Below are positions 9,082 to 18,286 of a stretch of DNA of 64,000 nucleotides, one piece after another. Positions within the stretch are counted from its first letter, which is position 1. Each line of letters begins with the position of its first letter. The notes below the pieces were generated by a model. That model was not told the origin of the DNA and did not search any database. It was given only the letters and a program-made list of their open reading frames with translations. Origin of the DNA: JABJGO01 sp963921245 (GTDB lineage Bacteria; Pseudomonadota; Alphaproteobacteria; Rhodospirillales; Casp-alpha2). The stretch is from NCBI GenBank assembly GCA_963921245.4, contig CAWUEY030000001.1, positions 558,001 through 622,000 on the forward strand, in the 5' to 3' direction. Both the position numbers and the translations under genes were made by a program.

Positions 9082-9927
9082 ATGCTGCTACCACTTTACG
9101 ACTCAAACCCCAAACACCGTATCCCCTTTCAGTATGTAACAGTAGCCTTTATGGCCCTGTGTGTTCTGGTGTTTCTGTGGCAGCAATCTCTTGACCCGCA
9201 AGCGGCTAGGCGCGCCGTTATGGGATTGGGTGCTATTCCGGCAGTCCTGTTTGGCAACGCCAACCTTTCCCCTGATCTGGTATTGGTTCCCGACTACCTG
9301 ACCCTGCTCACCTCCATGTTCATGCATGGCGGATGGATGCACCTGATCGGTAATATGCTCTTCCTGTGGGTTTTGGGTGACAATGTGGAAGACGCCATGG
9401 GACACGGCAAGTTCATCGTGTTCTATATTCTCTGCGGCTTGTTTGCGGCATTTTCCCACGCCGCCCTGGATACGTCCTCACAAATTCCGATGATCGGTGC
9501 ATCCGGTGCCATATCGGGCGTGATCGGCGCATACCTGTTATTGCATCCAAAGGCGCGCATTCATACCCTGGTGTTTCGTTTTGTGGTTGGTATCCCGGCC
9601 TGGATCGTTCTCGGAATCTGGCTCGGCATGCAGTTTTTCAACGTGCTTTCGGGTGGCGGTGGTGGTGTCGCATGGTGGGCCCATATTGGCGGTGCCTTTG
9701 CCGGCGTTATCCTGGTTCCTCTCTTCAAACACCGCGATGTTCCCTTGCTGGACGGTGTTTCTGGCTTCGGTGGTGTCTCCGAGAACGTACAGAAAGAGAA
9801 ACCGACGACGTCCCAAACCGCCGGACCGTCTTCCAGGCAACAACATAAATTACCCAAGGGAATCACCATAACGCCGGTGAGAAAATCCAGACCTGATAAC
9901 GATTCTCGTCGTCGCCCCTGGCGTTGA
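9082..9927 (+). CDS. Rhomboid-family intramembrane serine protease
   Basis: A rhomboid protease of about 281 residues with six membrane segments. The catalytic serine is in GASGAISG (about Ser141) and the histidine in WWAHIGGAFAG (about His201). The HGGWMHLIGNMLFLW motif in the second segment is the usual loop/oxyanion region. I prefer the ATG at 9082 (MLLPLYDSNP) over an in-frame ATG 54 bases upstream, because relatives start this way. The tail after residue 225 is polar and probably cytoplasmic. It cuts membrane proteins, but the target is unknown. Its position between purQ and purL suggests cotranscription with purine genes. Confidence 0.9.
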   Translation: MLLPLYDSNPKHRIPFQYVTVAFMALCVLVFLWQQSLDPQAARRAVMGLGAIPAVLFGNANLSPDLVLVPDYLTLLTSMFMHGGWMHLIGNMLFLWVLGDNVEDAMGHGKFIVFYILCGLFAAFSHAALDTSSQIPMIGASGAISGVIGAYLLLHPKARIHTLVFRFVVGIPAWIVLGIWLGMQFFNVLSGGGGGVAWWAHIGGAFAGVILVPLFKHRDVPLLDGVSGFGGVSENVQKEKPTTSQTAGPSSRQQHKLPKGITITPVRKSRPDNDSRRRPWR

Positions 9928-10058
9928 CAGCCGACCCTTAAACACCTTTCAATTCCCGCAGGCCAGGTTCCCGACTGGCTTGGCGGTCTGCGCCATGGAG
10001 GCGGGGAAATCGCCGTTTCCGGCGTTGCCAATAATGTGTGATCTGCTATCAAGGCACC

Positions 10059-12284
10059 ATGACCACGGAAGCCTCACCCCTTACACCTGAAGTTGTTGCC
10101 GAACACGGATTGAGCGCTGATGAATATGACCTTATACTGGAGATCATGGGCCGTGCGCCTAATCTGACCGAGCTTGGTATTTTTTCGGTCATGTGGTCCG
10201 AGCATTGCTCCTACAAGTCATCAAAAAAATGGCTGAAAACCCTGCCGACAACGGCACCGTGGGTGATATGTGGCCCTGGTGAAAACGCGGGTGTGATCGA
10301 TATCGGCGACGGCCTGGCCGCAATCTTCAAGATGGAGAGCCACAACCACCCCAGTTACATCGAACCCTATCAGGGTGCGGCGACCGGTGTCGGCGGCATC
10401 ATGCGCGATGTTTTCACCATGGGGGCCCGCCCCGTTGCCAATATGAATGCCCTGCGCTTTGGTAGCCCCGATCATCCTAAAACCCGCCATCTTGTCCGCG
10501 GTGTTGTCGCCGGTATTGGTGGATACGGCAATTGCATGGGTATTCCCACCGTTGGCGGTGAGTGCGAATTCCATGCGGCCTACAACGGCAATATTCTGGT
10601 CAATGCCATGACGGTCGGTCTCGCGGATGCGGACCGGGTTTTTTACGCCAGGGCCTCCGGTGTTGGGAATCCGGTCATTTATGTCGGGGCTAAAACCGGA
10701 CGTGACGGCATTCACGGCGCGACCATGGCCAGCGCCGAATTCAACGAAGACTCAGAAGAGAAACGTCCCACCGTTCAGGTCGGCGATCCGTTTACGGAGA
10801 AACTGTTGCTGGAAGCCTGTATGGAACTGATGGCAACCGATGCCATTGTCGCGATCCAGGATATGGGGGCGGCGGGCCTCACATCATCGTCCTTTGAAAT
10901 GGCCTCAAAAGGCGGCATGGGGGTGGAACTTAACCTGGATGCCGTACCCCAGCGCGAAGAAAACATGACCGCCTACGAAATGATGTTGTCGGAAAGCCAG
11001 GAGCGTATGCTCATGGTCCTCGAACCCGGACGCGAGGACGAAGCCCGGAAGATATTCGAAAAGTGGGAATTGGATTTTGCCGTTGTCGGTGCGCTCACCG
11101 ATACCGGACATATGGTCCTGCGTCATGGCGGGGAAATCGTCGCCGAGCTGCCCATTGATCCGTTGGCTGAAGCCTCTCCGGAATATGACCGCCCCTGGGA
11201 AGCGACCGATCCGGCGGAGCCCGTTGCAACGGTTCTCGGTGAACTGGCCCAGACACCCCCCGATGCTATTTTGAAAACCATGATGGCTTTACCTGACATC
11301 GCATCGAAACGCTGGATCTGGGAACAATACGATCACATGGTCATGGCAGACACGGTTGCCCGCCCGGGCGGCAACGCCGCTCTGGTTCGCGTTCACAGCA
11401 CGCAAAAAGGCCTCGCCATCACCAGTGACTGTACCCCCCGGTATTGCTTTGCCGACCCGATTATGGGTGGCCGCCAGGCTGTCGCGGAAGCCTGGCGCAA
11501 CATCACAGCCACTGGGGCAAAACCGTTGGCTTGTACCGACAACATGAATTTTGGCAACCCGAAAAATCCGAAAATCATGGGACAGTTTGTGGGATGCGTG
11601 AAAGGCATGGGCGAAGCCTGTTCGGCCCTGGAATTCCCGATCGTGTCCGGAAACGTATCGCTCTATAACGAAACCGGGGGCCAGGCGATCCTGCCCACAC
11701 CGGTTATCGGTGGTGTGGGTCTCATTGATGACATTGCCACGGCAACAACCCTGGCGTTCAAAGAGGCTGGTGAGACCCTGATATTAATCGGCGATACTTT
11801 TGGTCATATCGGACAGAGCATTTATCTCTCTCTCTCCGAAGATATTGGCAAAACCTATGCCCCGCCGCCGGTAGACCTGGAGCGGGAAAAGGCCAACGGC
11901 GATTTTGTCCGCTCACAAATCCAGGGCGGCCACATCACGGCCTGCCACGACCTGTCAGATGGTGGTCTGTTGGTGGGCATCGCCGAGATGGCTTTGGCCG
12001 GCAACCTGGGCTGTAAGGTTGAGGTTGCCATGATCCATGATTGTCCGCTCAACGACTGGCTCTTCGGCGAGGACCAGGGACGATACGTGCTGAGCGTTGC
12101 GCCGGATAACGTGGACGCTGTTCTCTTCGCCGCGCGCACCGCCGATGTGGCGGCACATGCCATCGGACAGACGGGCGGTAGCGACATCGTCATCCATCAG
12201 GACATGACGCGGCGGGGAGCCGTTAGCCTCGATGACCTGCGCAACGTCCACGAGGGATGGCTACCGGATTATATGGCGGGGTGA
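10059..12284 (+). CDS. purL: Phosphoribosylformylglycinamidine synthase subunit PurL
   Basis: A 741-residue large subunit of the three-part FGAM synthase. Visible family motifs include MWSEHCSYKSSK near the N-terminus, KMESHNHPSYIEPYQGAATG (ATP/Mg binding), QDMGAAGLTSS and CHDLSDGGL. The start at ATG 10059 (MTTEASPL) is preferred over an in-frame ATG 21 bases upstream, which gives an atypical leader. It works with PurS and PurQ to convert FGAR to FGAM. Confidence 0.97.
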   Translation: MTTEASPLTPEVVAEHGLSADEYDLILEIMGRAPNLTELGIFSVMWSEHCSYKSSKKWLKTLPTTAPWVICGPGENAGVIDIGDGLAAIFKMESHNHPSYIEPYQGAATGVGGIMRDVFTMGARPVANMNALRFGSPDHPKTRHLVRGVVAGIGGYGNCMGIPTVGGECEFHAAYNGNILVNAMTVGLADADRVFYARASGVGNPVIYVGAKTGRDGIHGATMASAEFNEDSEEKRPTVQVGDPFTEKLLLEACMELMATDAIVAIQDMGAAGLTSSSFEMASKGGMGVELNLDAVPQREENMTAYEMMLSESQERMLMVLEPGREDEARKIFEKWELDFAVVGALTDTGHMVLRHGGEIVAELPIDPLAEASPEYDRPWEATDPAEPVATVLGELAQTPPDAILKTMMALPDIASKRWIWEQYDHMVMADTVARPGGNAALVRVHSTQKGLAITSDCTPRYCFADPIMGGRQAVAEAWRNITATGAKPLACTDNMNFGNPKNPKIMGQFVGCVKGMGEACSALEFPIVSGNVSLYNETGGQAILPTPVIGGVGLIDDIATATTLAFKEAGETLILIGDTFGHIGQSIYLSLSEDIGKTYAPPPVDLEREKANGDFVRSQIQGGHITACHDLSDGGLLVGIAEMALAGNLGCKVEVAMIHDCPLNDWLFGEDQGRYVLSVAPDNVDAVLFAARTADVAAHAIGQTGGSDIVIHQDMTRRGAVSLDDLRNVHEGWLPDYMAG

Positions 12285-12381
12285 TCCTCTTCTATAACCC
12301 TGCCTCGCAAAGGGTTGACGGCAGGGCGCTTTGAGGCCATATCCTCCCTGACGAGATCGGACAACGACGGGAACCACACCC

Positions 12382-12615
12382 ATGGCCATGGAAGCCAGTG
12401 AAATTAAACGCCTGATCAAGGAAGCTCTGCCTGATGCGGCTGTCAGCATCGAAGACTTGCGGGGCGATGGCGACCACTACGCGGCCCACGTTGTTTCCGA
12501 AGCATTCCGCGGTAAGAACCGGGTTCAGCAGCATCAGATTGTTTATGCCGCCTTGCAAGGCCGCATGGGCGGTGAGCTGCATGCGCTTGCCCTGCAAACG
12601 GCTCCGCCAGATTGA
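12382..12615 (+). CDS. BolA-family protein
   Basis: A 77-residue BolA protein (SEIKRLIKEALPDA, then GDHYAAHVVSEAF and RVQQHQIVYAAL, with HALAL near the end). BolA proteins pair with monothiol glutaredoxins to carry or sense [2Fe-2S] clusters. The next gene, 27 bases downstream, is exactly such a glutaredoxin, which supports a joint role in iron-sulfur trafficking. Length and order of motifs are normal. Confidence 0.95.
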   Translation: MAMEASEIKRLIKEALPDAAVSIEDLRGDGDHYAAHVVSEAFRGKNRVQQHQIVYAALQGRMGGELHALALQTAPPD

Positions 12616-12642
12616 TTTTTTTTGAGACAAAGGACACTTCCC

Positions 12643-12978
12643 ATGAGTGACAACCCCACCTTCAACCGTATCCAGGGTGAATTGGATGAGAACGACGTGG
12701 TTCTGTTCATGAAGGGTAGCCCGATGATGCCGCAGTGCGGGTTTTCCGCCGCCGTTTCCACGCTGCTCACTAACCTGCAGGTCAAGTTCAAGAGCGTTGA
12801 TGTGCTGCAGGACCCGGACATTCGTCAGGGCATCAAGGAATTTGCCAACTGGCCGACGATTCCTCAGCTCTACGTCAAAGGTGAGTTTATGGGCGGCTGC
12901 GACATCATCCGCGAAATGTACGAAACCGGCGAGCTGGAAACCATCCTGAAAGACAGGGGCGTAGAATTTGTCCCATAG
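12643..12978 (+). CDS. grxD: Monothiol glutaredoxin, Grx4 family
   Basis: A 111-residue protein with the CGFS active site (Cys32) and KGSPMMPQ just before it, plus WPTIPQLYVKGEFMGGCDI, the conserved glutathione-binding part. It likely holds a [2Fe-2S] cluster with BolA. The start at 12643 (MSDNPTFN) is preferred over an upstream in-frame ATG. The last codons and stop overlap a sequence that resembles the beginning of an IS481 element read on the other strand, so the extreme C-terminus may have been altered. Confidence 0.95.
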   Translation: MSDNPTFNRIQGELDENDVVLFMKGSPMMPQCGFSAAVSTLLTNLQVKFKSVDVLQDPDIRQGIKEFANWPTIPQLYVKGEFMGGCDIIREMYETGELETILKDRGVEFVP

Positions 12979-13035
12979 TCCTCTCCGTGCTGATGGATCA
13001 GTATAACTCAGTCCATCACACGCCGGGACTAAACA
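12976..13035 (-). repeat. Probable IS481 end remnant
   Basis: Read on the minus strand from 13035, the sequence TGTTTAGTCCCGGC matches the IS481-type end found at 27481, 29755 and 39330. About 57 bases later comes ATGGGACA, which matches the start of the IS481 transposase fragment at 39274, at almost the same distance. The match between these two points is weak. The remnant lies between grxD and the AraC-type gene. Confidence 0.45.
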
Positions 13036-13054
13036 GCTAGGCATGACCCTTTAT

Positions 13055-14089
13055 CTATATTCGGCGATAGCGTTGCGGGCTCATGCCGGTCCACGCCCGA
13101 AACGCACGGGAGAATGCCGATAGTTCAGAGTATCCCAGGCAATATGCCACTTCCGTCAGGGGCATGTTCTCATCTTCCATGTAATGCAGGGCGAGTTCCT
13201 TTCGGGCGGCAGTGACAATTTCCTGAAAGGTTATCTCGTTTTCACGTAATTGGCGGCGAAAAGACTGATCTGTAACGCCAAACACCCGGGCGATTTCAGC
13301 GATTGTTGGCGGAACGTCCCCGAGATGGATTTTAATCTGATTGCGCACTGTTGTTGCAAAATCTTCGGGGTTTTTGTGAATTTCGCACCGTGATTTTAGG
13401 AACGGTTCAATGACAGAGTACAAATAAGGATCCTGGCTTTCCATGCGCGCGTCCAGGGCGTTGCGATGGAAGGCAAAAGCATTGGTGCGCCGACCAAACA
13501 ATACTGGCGCATTGAAAACATCTTCATGACAACAGGATGCATCGGGGCGATCATGCTCAAACCGCACCTCAAGCGGAGACCATGCTGGACCCAAGGAATC
13601 GCGGAAGATATTCAGAAACATACCCATGGATAGCTCGGCACCCTGCCGTCTTTTTTCTATACGGGGATCAAAAATCCGATAACTGAGCCAGAACACATCA
13701 CTGTCTTCGCGGATTAATCCGAAACTGGATTGTCCCTGGTGTGCCGGGAAATAGATTTCCATATTCCGCAGGGCTGCTGCCAGTGTTGGCGAACTGATGG
13801 CCGCATACCCTATGGCCCCCAGATGCCTGGGCTCAAACTTCTGACCAAAATACAAACCGAAGTTGTCGTTGCCTGTTTGCGATGCGGCCCCCTCGAACAG
13901 GTTGCAGAAATCCAATAACAACAATTCATTGAAGGGACTGTCCAGGTCTGCGGGTTTTAGGGACGCGTTGCCAAGAATGCTGTCGGGATCACCGTTGTAT
14001 TTTTCTATCAGATCAATAACCCCCGTCGCTGCAGAGGCTAAAACCGTTGACGGGGCGACAATCGGGTCTGTTTGTATGGCCGGCTCCAT
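13055..14089 (-). CDS. AraC-family transcriptional regulator
   Basis: A 344-residue regulator. The N-terminal two thirds resemble the arabinose-binding-like domain of the OruR/ArgR group (GAIGYAAISSPTL and surroundings). The C-terminal 100 residues are the AraC double helix-turn-helix, with IAEIARVFGVTDQSFRRQL and LTEVAYCLGYSELSAFSRAF, then GMSPQRYRR. It is transcribed divergently from the ABC/microcompartment operon, with 199 bases between the starts. That position suggests it switches on the operon in response to the imported compound. No direct evidence of its ligand can be read. Confidence 0.9.
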   Translation of the reverse strand: MEPAIQTDPIVAPSTVLASAATGVIDLIEKYNGDPDSILGNASLKPADLDSPFNELLLLDFCNLFEGAASQTGNDNFGLYFGQKFEPRHLGAIGYAAISSPTLAAALRNMEIYFPAHQGQSSFGLIREDSDVFWLSYRIFDPRIEKRRQGAELSMGMFLNIFRDSLGPAWSPLEVRFEHDRPDASCCHEDVFNAPVLFGRRTNAFAFHRNALDARMESQDPYLYSVIEPFLKSRCEIHKNPEDFATTVRNQIKIHLGDVPPTIAEIARVFGVTDQSFRRQLRENEITFQEIVTAARKELALHYMEDENMPLTEVAYCLGYSELSAFSRAFRAWTGMSPQRYRRI

Positions 14090-14234
14090 GATGTTCTCAA
14101 CATTTTAACTGTATGGAATGCCCTTATGGTCGATTATTCTGCGATGAAATCCCTTAGGAATCAAATATCCTCTGACCACGGGTGTTAAATTTCCGGGTTT
14201 TAATGTCAAGCAACCGGAAGCAGTTGTTCTTAGT

Positions 14235-14249
14235 CTTAACTCTGTTAAG
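14235..14249. promoter_or_regulatory. Small palindrome in the regulator/operon gap
   Basis: CTTAAC and GTTAAG flank TCT, giving a perfect 6-base inverted repeat 40 bases before the binding-protein start. It could be a protein site or part of the leader RNA. It is short enough to occur by chance. Confidence 0.25.
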
Positions 14250-14288
14250 GAGTATTTCACGAACTAAATTTTCTCGAAAGGATGCCCA

Positions 14289-15422
14289 ATGAAACTGACA
14301 CGTCGAGCGTTTACTGCCGGCTTGGCTGGTGCGGCTGGACTCGCCGCTATGGGGCGGGCCAGCTCGGTTTTGGCTGCGCGCAACAACGAAATGAATATCT
14401 TGTGCTGGGAAGGATACAATTCCGACGAAGTTCTTCAGCCATTTCGCGAGATGAACACAGGTTCTTCTGTGAAAGCTGAGAGTGGGACTTCGGACCCCGA
14501 TATGATTAATAAACTTCGCGCCGGCGAAGTGAATGTTTGGGACCTGATCAACGTGAACCAGCCGTGGGCACGGGAACAATTGTATCCCGAAGGCTTAATC
14601 AAGCCGCTGAATAAAGAACGGTTCATGCCGTATTTCGATAAGATGCTACCGGAATTTGCTGAACCTTAACCTCTGTCGTTTGCCGCTGATGGTAATTTGA
14701 TTGGTATGCCGCAGCGGTATGGGCCTTTCAGTTTTGTGGTCAACACCGATAAAATCAGTCGGAAAATGGCTGAAGACCAGGGATGGAGCCTGTTCTTAGA
14801 TCCGACGATGAAAAAAAGATATGGTGTTTTAACCTACGATAATTGGAATGTCATTCATATGTGTCTGACGGGTGGCCAGAACCCCTTTAAGCCTATCGAA
14901 GGGGCGGGCCTGGAAACGTTTCGAAAAACATCAGACGCTATTTTTGGCGGGGCAAAACTGTTGACTGACGATCTGGTTGCCATGAATACGGCCCTGATCA
15001 ATGGTGAAATCGACGCCTACTTCACGGGCGGTACTTATACAGCATCTCCAGCCCGATATGATGGGGCGACGAATGTCCGTGGTATTACACCGAATCACGG
15101 TCCGGTTGATGGCAAGGGAGGGGTGGTCTGGATTGAGCTGACCTCGGCTGTTAACAATCCTAACCCGTCTTCATTGGCCGAAGATTTCCTGGAATTTGTG
15201 CAGAGTGCGGAAATTTCAAAAGCCGTCGCTTTTTCTGAAGGTACCTATAATCCGGTCAGTCAGATGGGTGATGGTAATGTGATGTCGAAGTTTGACAGCG
15301 ACGAACTTGACGCAATCCAGTGGGATTCACTGGGTGACGAAATGTCGCGCTCACTGGATTATCAGGTTGTTGCGTCCTATGACGCGTTAATTGATATCTA
15401 CAACGCCGCAAAACGCGGCTAG
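14289..15422 (+). pseudogene. Polyamine-type ABC substrate-binding protein, interrupted by a stop codon
   Basis: The first 126 codons carry a twin-arginine-like signal (MKLTRRAFTAGLAGAAGLA) and the start of a PotD/PotF-type binding protein (MNILCWEGYNSDEVLQPF). A TAA at 14667-14669 ends this frame, but the same frame continues with PLSFAADGNLIGMPQRYGPF and runs to 15422 with normal family sequence. Removing one stop codon restores a protein of about 377 residues. The three downstream importer genes are intact. Either the gene is newly broken, the base is an assembly error, or the stop is read through. The downstream part has a TTG at 14697 but no convincing export signal of its own. Confidence 0.8.
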
Positions 15423-15444
15423 TTATCTCCCTGAAAAAAGCGTA

Positions 15445-15474
15445 CCCGGCATGGGTAACTGTGCCTGTGCCGGG
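15445..15474 (+). terminator. Intercistronic hairpin after the binding-protein gene
   Basis: CCCGGCA (15445-15451) pairs with TGCCGGG (15468-15474). There is no long T run directly after it, so it may be a partial terminator or an RNA-stabilising hairpin. Such hairpins often follow binding-protein genes and raise their level over the membrane components. Confidence 0.45.
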
Positions 15475-15500
15475 CATTCTTTGTGCAAAAGTGAAAAAAC

Positions 15501-16598
15501 ATGACACCACAACCTGTTCTGCGGCTGAAAAGTGTCGTGAAGCAATTCGGCAATTTTACAGCATTACACGGTATTGACCTGGATATTGAAGAGGGAGAAT
15601 TCCTGACAATTGTTGGCCCGTCCGGCAGCGGCAAAACCACACTCATCAGATTGCTGGTTGGCATGGATAGCCCTAGTTTTGGTGAAATCTGGTTGCGTGA
15701 TGTCAGAATTGATCCCGTCCCTGCAAACGAACGCCCCACATGCATGGTGTTCCAATCATTGGCGCTGTTCCCCCATCGTTCGGTTGGGGAAAACATTGAA
15801 TTCCCTTTGAAAATTCGCGGCGAGGCGGCAGACAAACGCCGGGAACGTGCTCTGGAGTTGCTGGGGCTGCTGCATTTACCTGAACATTACTACGATAAAC
15901 GTATTAACCAGTGTTCTGGTGGTGAGCGACAGCGTGTTGCCCTTGCCCGGGCATTGGCCTTTGATCCGGAAATTTTGTTTTTCGACGAACCCCTTTCTGC
16001 CCTTGACTATCGTCTGCGCAAAACATTGGAAAAGGAATTGAAGGACCTGCACAACCGCACCGGGAAGACTTTTGTCTATATTACCCATAGTCTTGAAGAA
16101 GCAATGGTGATGTCTGATCGTATTGCCATCATGCGAGAAGGCAGGCTGGAACAAATTACCGATGCCGAAGGCATCTACGCCCGGCCTGTAAGTCGGTTTG
16201 TCGCTGAGTTTATGGGGGAAGTGAATTTATTCGACGTTGAGGGTACCTCTAACAATAGGGTTCACAGCCGTGGGCCATCCGTTCATGTTAATGGTAGGAT
16301 TGAGGATCAGGGCATTGGTCTGGATACGGGCGAACGCGGAACCCTGATGGTGCGTCCCGAGTTCGTTCGTTTCTTGAAATCAACAGACACAAACGATTTT
16401 GTCGTTAATGGCGTTTTGCGGGGCGAGTATGCTTTGGGTTCACGTGTTCAGTACCAGGTTGAGACGGCGGATGGATCTCGTTTGACGGTCGAAAAATTAC
16501 GTGAGGACAGGTTCAGGGGAAATATTGGTGATGACGTTGTGCTTGGTTGGGATATTGATCATACACATTTGATCAGGGGTAATGATGGAGCGGCTTGA
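15501..16598 (+). CDS. ABC transporter ATP-binding protein, spermidine/putrescine type
   Basis: A 365-residue PotA-like ATPase. Walker A is GPSGSGKTT (residues 39-47), the signature is CSGGERQRVALARAL, and Walker B is ILFFDEPLSALD, followed by the switch histidine in VYITHSLEEA. The region after about residue 240 is a TOBE-type regulatory domain. It energises import with the two permeases encoded directly downstream. The gene overlaps the first permease gene by 17 bases. The substrate is inferred only from family: polyamines or similar cationic compounds. Confidence 0.93.
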   Translation: MTPQPVLRLKSVVKQFGNFTALHGIDLDIEEGEFLTIVGPSGSGKTTLIRLLVGMDSPSFGEIWLRDVRIDPVPANERPTCMVFQSLALFPHRSVGENIEFPLKIRGEAADKRRERALELLGLLHLPEHYYDKRINQCSGGERQRVALARALAFDPEILFFDEPLSALDYRLRKTLEKELKDLHNRTGKTFVYITHSLEEAMVMSDRIAIMREGRLEQITDAEGIYARPVSRFVAEFMGEVNLFDVEGTSNNRVHSRGPSVHVNGRIEDQGIGLDTGERGTLMVRPEFVRFLKSTDTNDFVVNGVLRGEYALGSRVQYQVETADGSRLTVEKLREDRFRGNIGDDVVLGWDIDHTHLIRGNDGAA

Positions 16599-17439
16599 TC
16601 AAAAGCTCGGCGCACTCAGCGCAATACCCTTGCTGTTGGTTTTGGTATTGGGTTTTCTGGCACCGTTGACGGTGGTTGCGGCATTTTCCGTTATGCCACA
16701 GAAAGTGTTTTCACTTCTGAATATGCCTGACTTCTCCTCTTATATGACAATTGTTTCCCAGGGCTACTGGAAATCCCTTGCCTGGTCGTTGGGGATGGCA
16801 TTCGCATCAACGATTATATTGCTGTTGGTCTGTTGGCCCTTATCTTTTGCCATGGCGAAGGTCTTTGGCAGGTTTACACTTTTCTTGACGATTGCTGTTG
16901 TCGTTAGCCTGTTCGTATCTGAAAATATTCGGCTGTTTGGTTGGATATTGACGTTAATGAAGGGTGGGTTGCTCGAAGGGCATTTGCGGGCCTGGTTCGG
17001 CGTTGAAATGGCTGGCGTGCTCTACAATGTGCCGGTTATCGTTTTTGGTCTCGTGTATGTATATTTCCCGTTCATGTTGTTCCCGCTAGCACAAGGGATT
17101 TCCATGATTCCGGACGACGCACGACAGGCTGCCGCTGACCTTGGGGCATCTCGTTGGCAAATCTTGAGAGAAATCGATTTACCGCTTGCCGCGCCGGGAA
17201 TTGTGGTTGGCTCACTATTGAGTTTCGTCCTGGCTGCAGGTGCTCTCGCAGAATCCAAGCTACTCGGTGGGCAGGCCGTGATCGTGATTGCCGATGAGGT
17301 TGAGACAGCATTTACGTATGGTCAAAACTGGCCGCTTGGTTCTGCCCTGTCCATGGTTTTAATTTTTATAATAGGGTCGTTGGCGATCTTTGGTGTGTCC
17401 AAGGTCAACCTGGATTCGATCATGGGAAGGAAACGGTAA
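16582..17439 (+). CDS. ABC transporter permease, PotB-like
   Basis: A 285-residue inner-membrane protein with about six membrane segments. The coupling-loop motif DDARQAAADLGASRWQILRE (EAA motif) binds the ATPase. It starts inside the end of the ATPase gene and its stop overlaps the start of the next permease, so translation is probably coupled. It forms half of the membrane channel of the importer. Confidence 0.93.
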   Translation: MMERLDQKLGALSAIPLLLVLVLGFLAPLTVVAAFSVMPQKVFSLLNMPDFSSYMTIVSQGYWKSLAWSLGMAFASTIILLLVCWPLSFAMAKVFGRFTLFLTIAVVVSLFVSENIRLFGWILTLMKGGLLEGHLRAWFGVEMAGVLYNVPVIVFGLVYVYFPFMLFPLAQGISMIPDDARQAAADLGASRWQILREIDLPLAAPGIVVGSLLSFVLAAGALAESKLLGGQAVIVIADEVETAFTYGQNWPLGSALSMVLIFIIGSLAIFGVSKVNLDSIMGRKR

Positions 17440-18245
17440 TGGAGCCAAGCCGGAGCACCCGTATCGTCCTCTACGCCTATGGTATTCTGGCGATTGTGGT
17501 TTTGTACCTGCCACTGGTTTCGGTAGGATTTGCTTCCGTTTCCAAGGCGCGATATCTGACCTTTCCGATTAAAACCTATGCAACACGTTGGTATTCTAAA
17601 GCTCTGGAAAGTTCAACAGTCGCCGAGCTGTTGACCACGTCTCTCTCAATCGCGACAATTGTTACCGTCATATCTATGGTTGCTGGTTTTTTCGGGGCGC
17701 TGGCATTTGCCCGGTATCAATGGCGATATCGCGGATTGTTTCAGAAGTTCATACTGTTTCCCATTTTTTTTCCGCAGACGGTGCTCGGCTTAGCCCTGCT
17801 GATGTGGTTCAACGCGCTCGGCATCATCCCTTCGTGGAAAACTGCGGTGGTCGCACATCTTGTCTGGATATCCCCTATTGCCACTCTGATAATCGCTATC
17901 CGGGCTTACTCTTTTGACTCCTCTCTAGAAGAAGCGGCCCGTGATATGGGGGCGTCGACATTTGTCATTTTGAAAGAAGTGACACTGCCGCTTTTGTTGC
18001 CTGGCGTTGTCTCGGCAGGATTGTTTGCATTCCTGTTAAGCTGGGGAAATTTTCCTCTATCGCTGTTCACGACCGGTGCCGACTCTACGTTGCCTGAGTG
18101 GCTTTATGCCAAAATGGTTTCCGGGTATTCGCCATTAGTGCCAACCCTGGGCATCATGTCTGTAGTTGCTTCCATCTTTGTGCTGCTTGTGGCTGTTTAC
18201 TTGCCACAATTCATCGGTCGATTGAGAGGGACAACAAATGCATAA
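17439..18245 (+). CDS. ABC transporter permease, PotC-like
   Basis: A 268-residue permease with about six membrane segments and the EAA-type loop EEAARDMGASTFVILKEVTL. It pairs with the preceding permease. The family imports spermidine, putrescine and related compounds. The 41-base gap before the dehydrogenase gene contains a clear ribosome site (AACAGGAGA), linking transport and catabolic genes in one operon. Confidence 0.93.
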   Translation: MEPSRSTRIVLYAYGILAIVVLYLPLVSVGFASVSKARYLTFPIKTYATRWYSKALESSTVAELLTTSLSIATIVTVISMVAGFFGALAFARYQWRYRGLFQKFILFPIFFPQTVLGLALLMWFNALGIIPSWKTAVVAHLVWISPIATLIIAIRAYSFDSSLEEAARDMGASTFVILKEVTLPLLLPGVVSAGLFAFLLSWGNFPLSLFTTGADSTLPEWLYAKMVSGYSPLVPTLGIMSVVASIFVLLVAVYLPQFIGRLRGTTNA

Positions 18246-18286
18246 AGTGCAAGAAATGATTTACTGAGAGAAAACAGGAGACAATT

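Noticed and set aside
12292..13044. Minus-strand 250-codon open frame over bolA and grxD
   Set aside because: It is the opposite strand of two well recognised genes and has no family-like sequence of its own.
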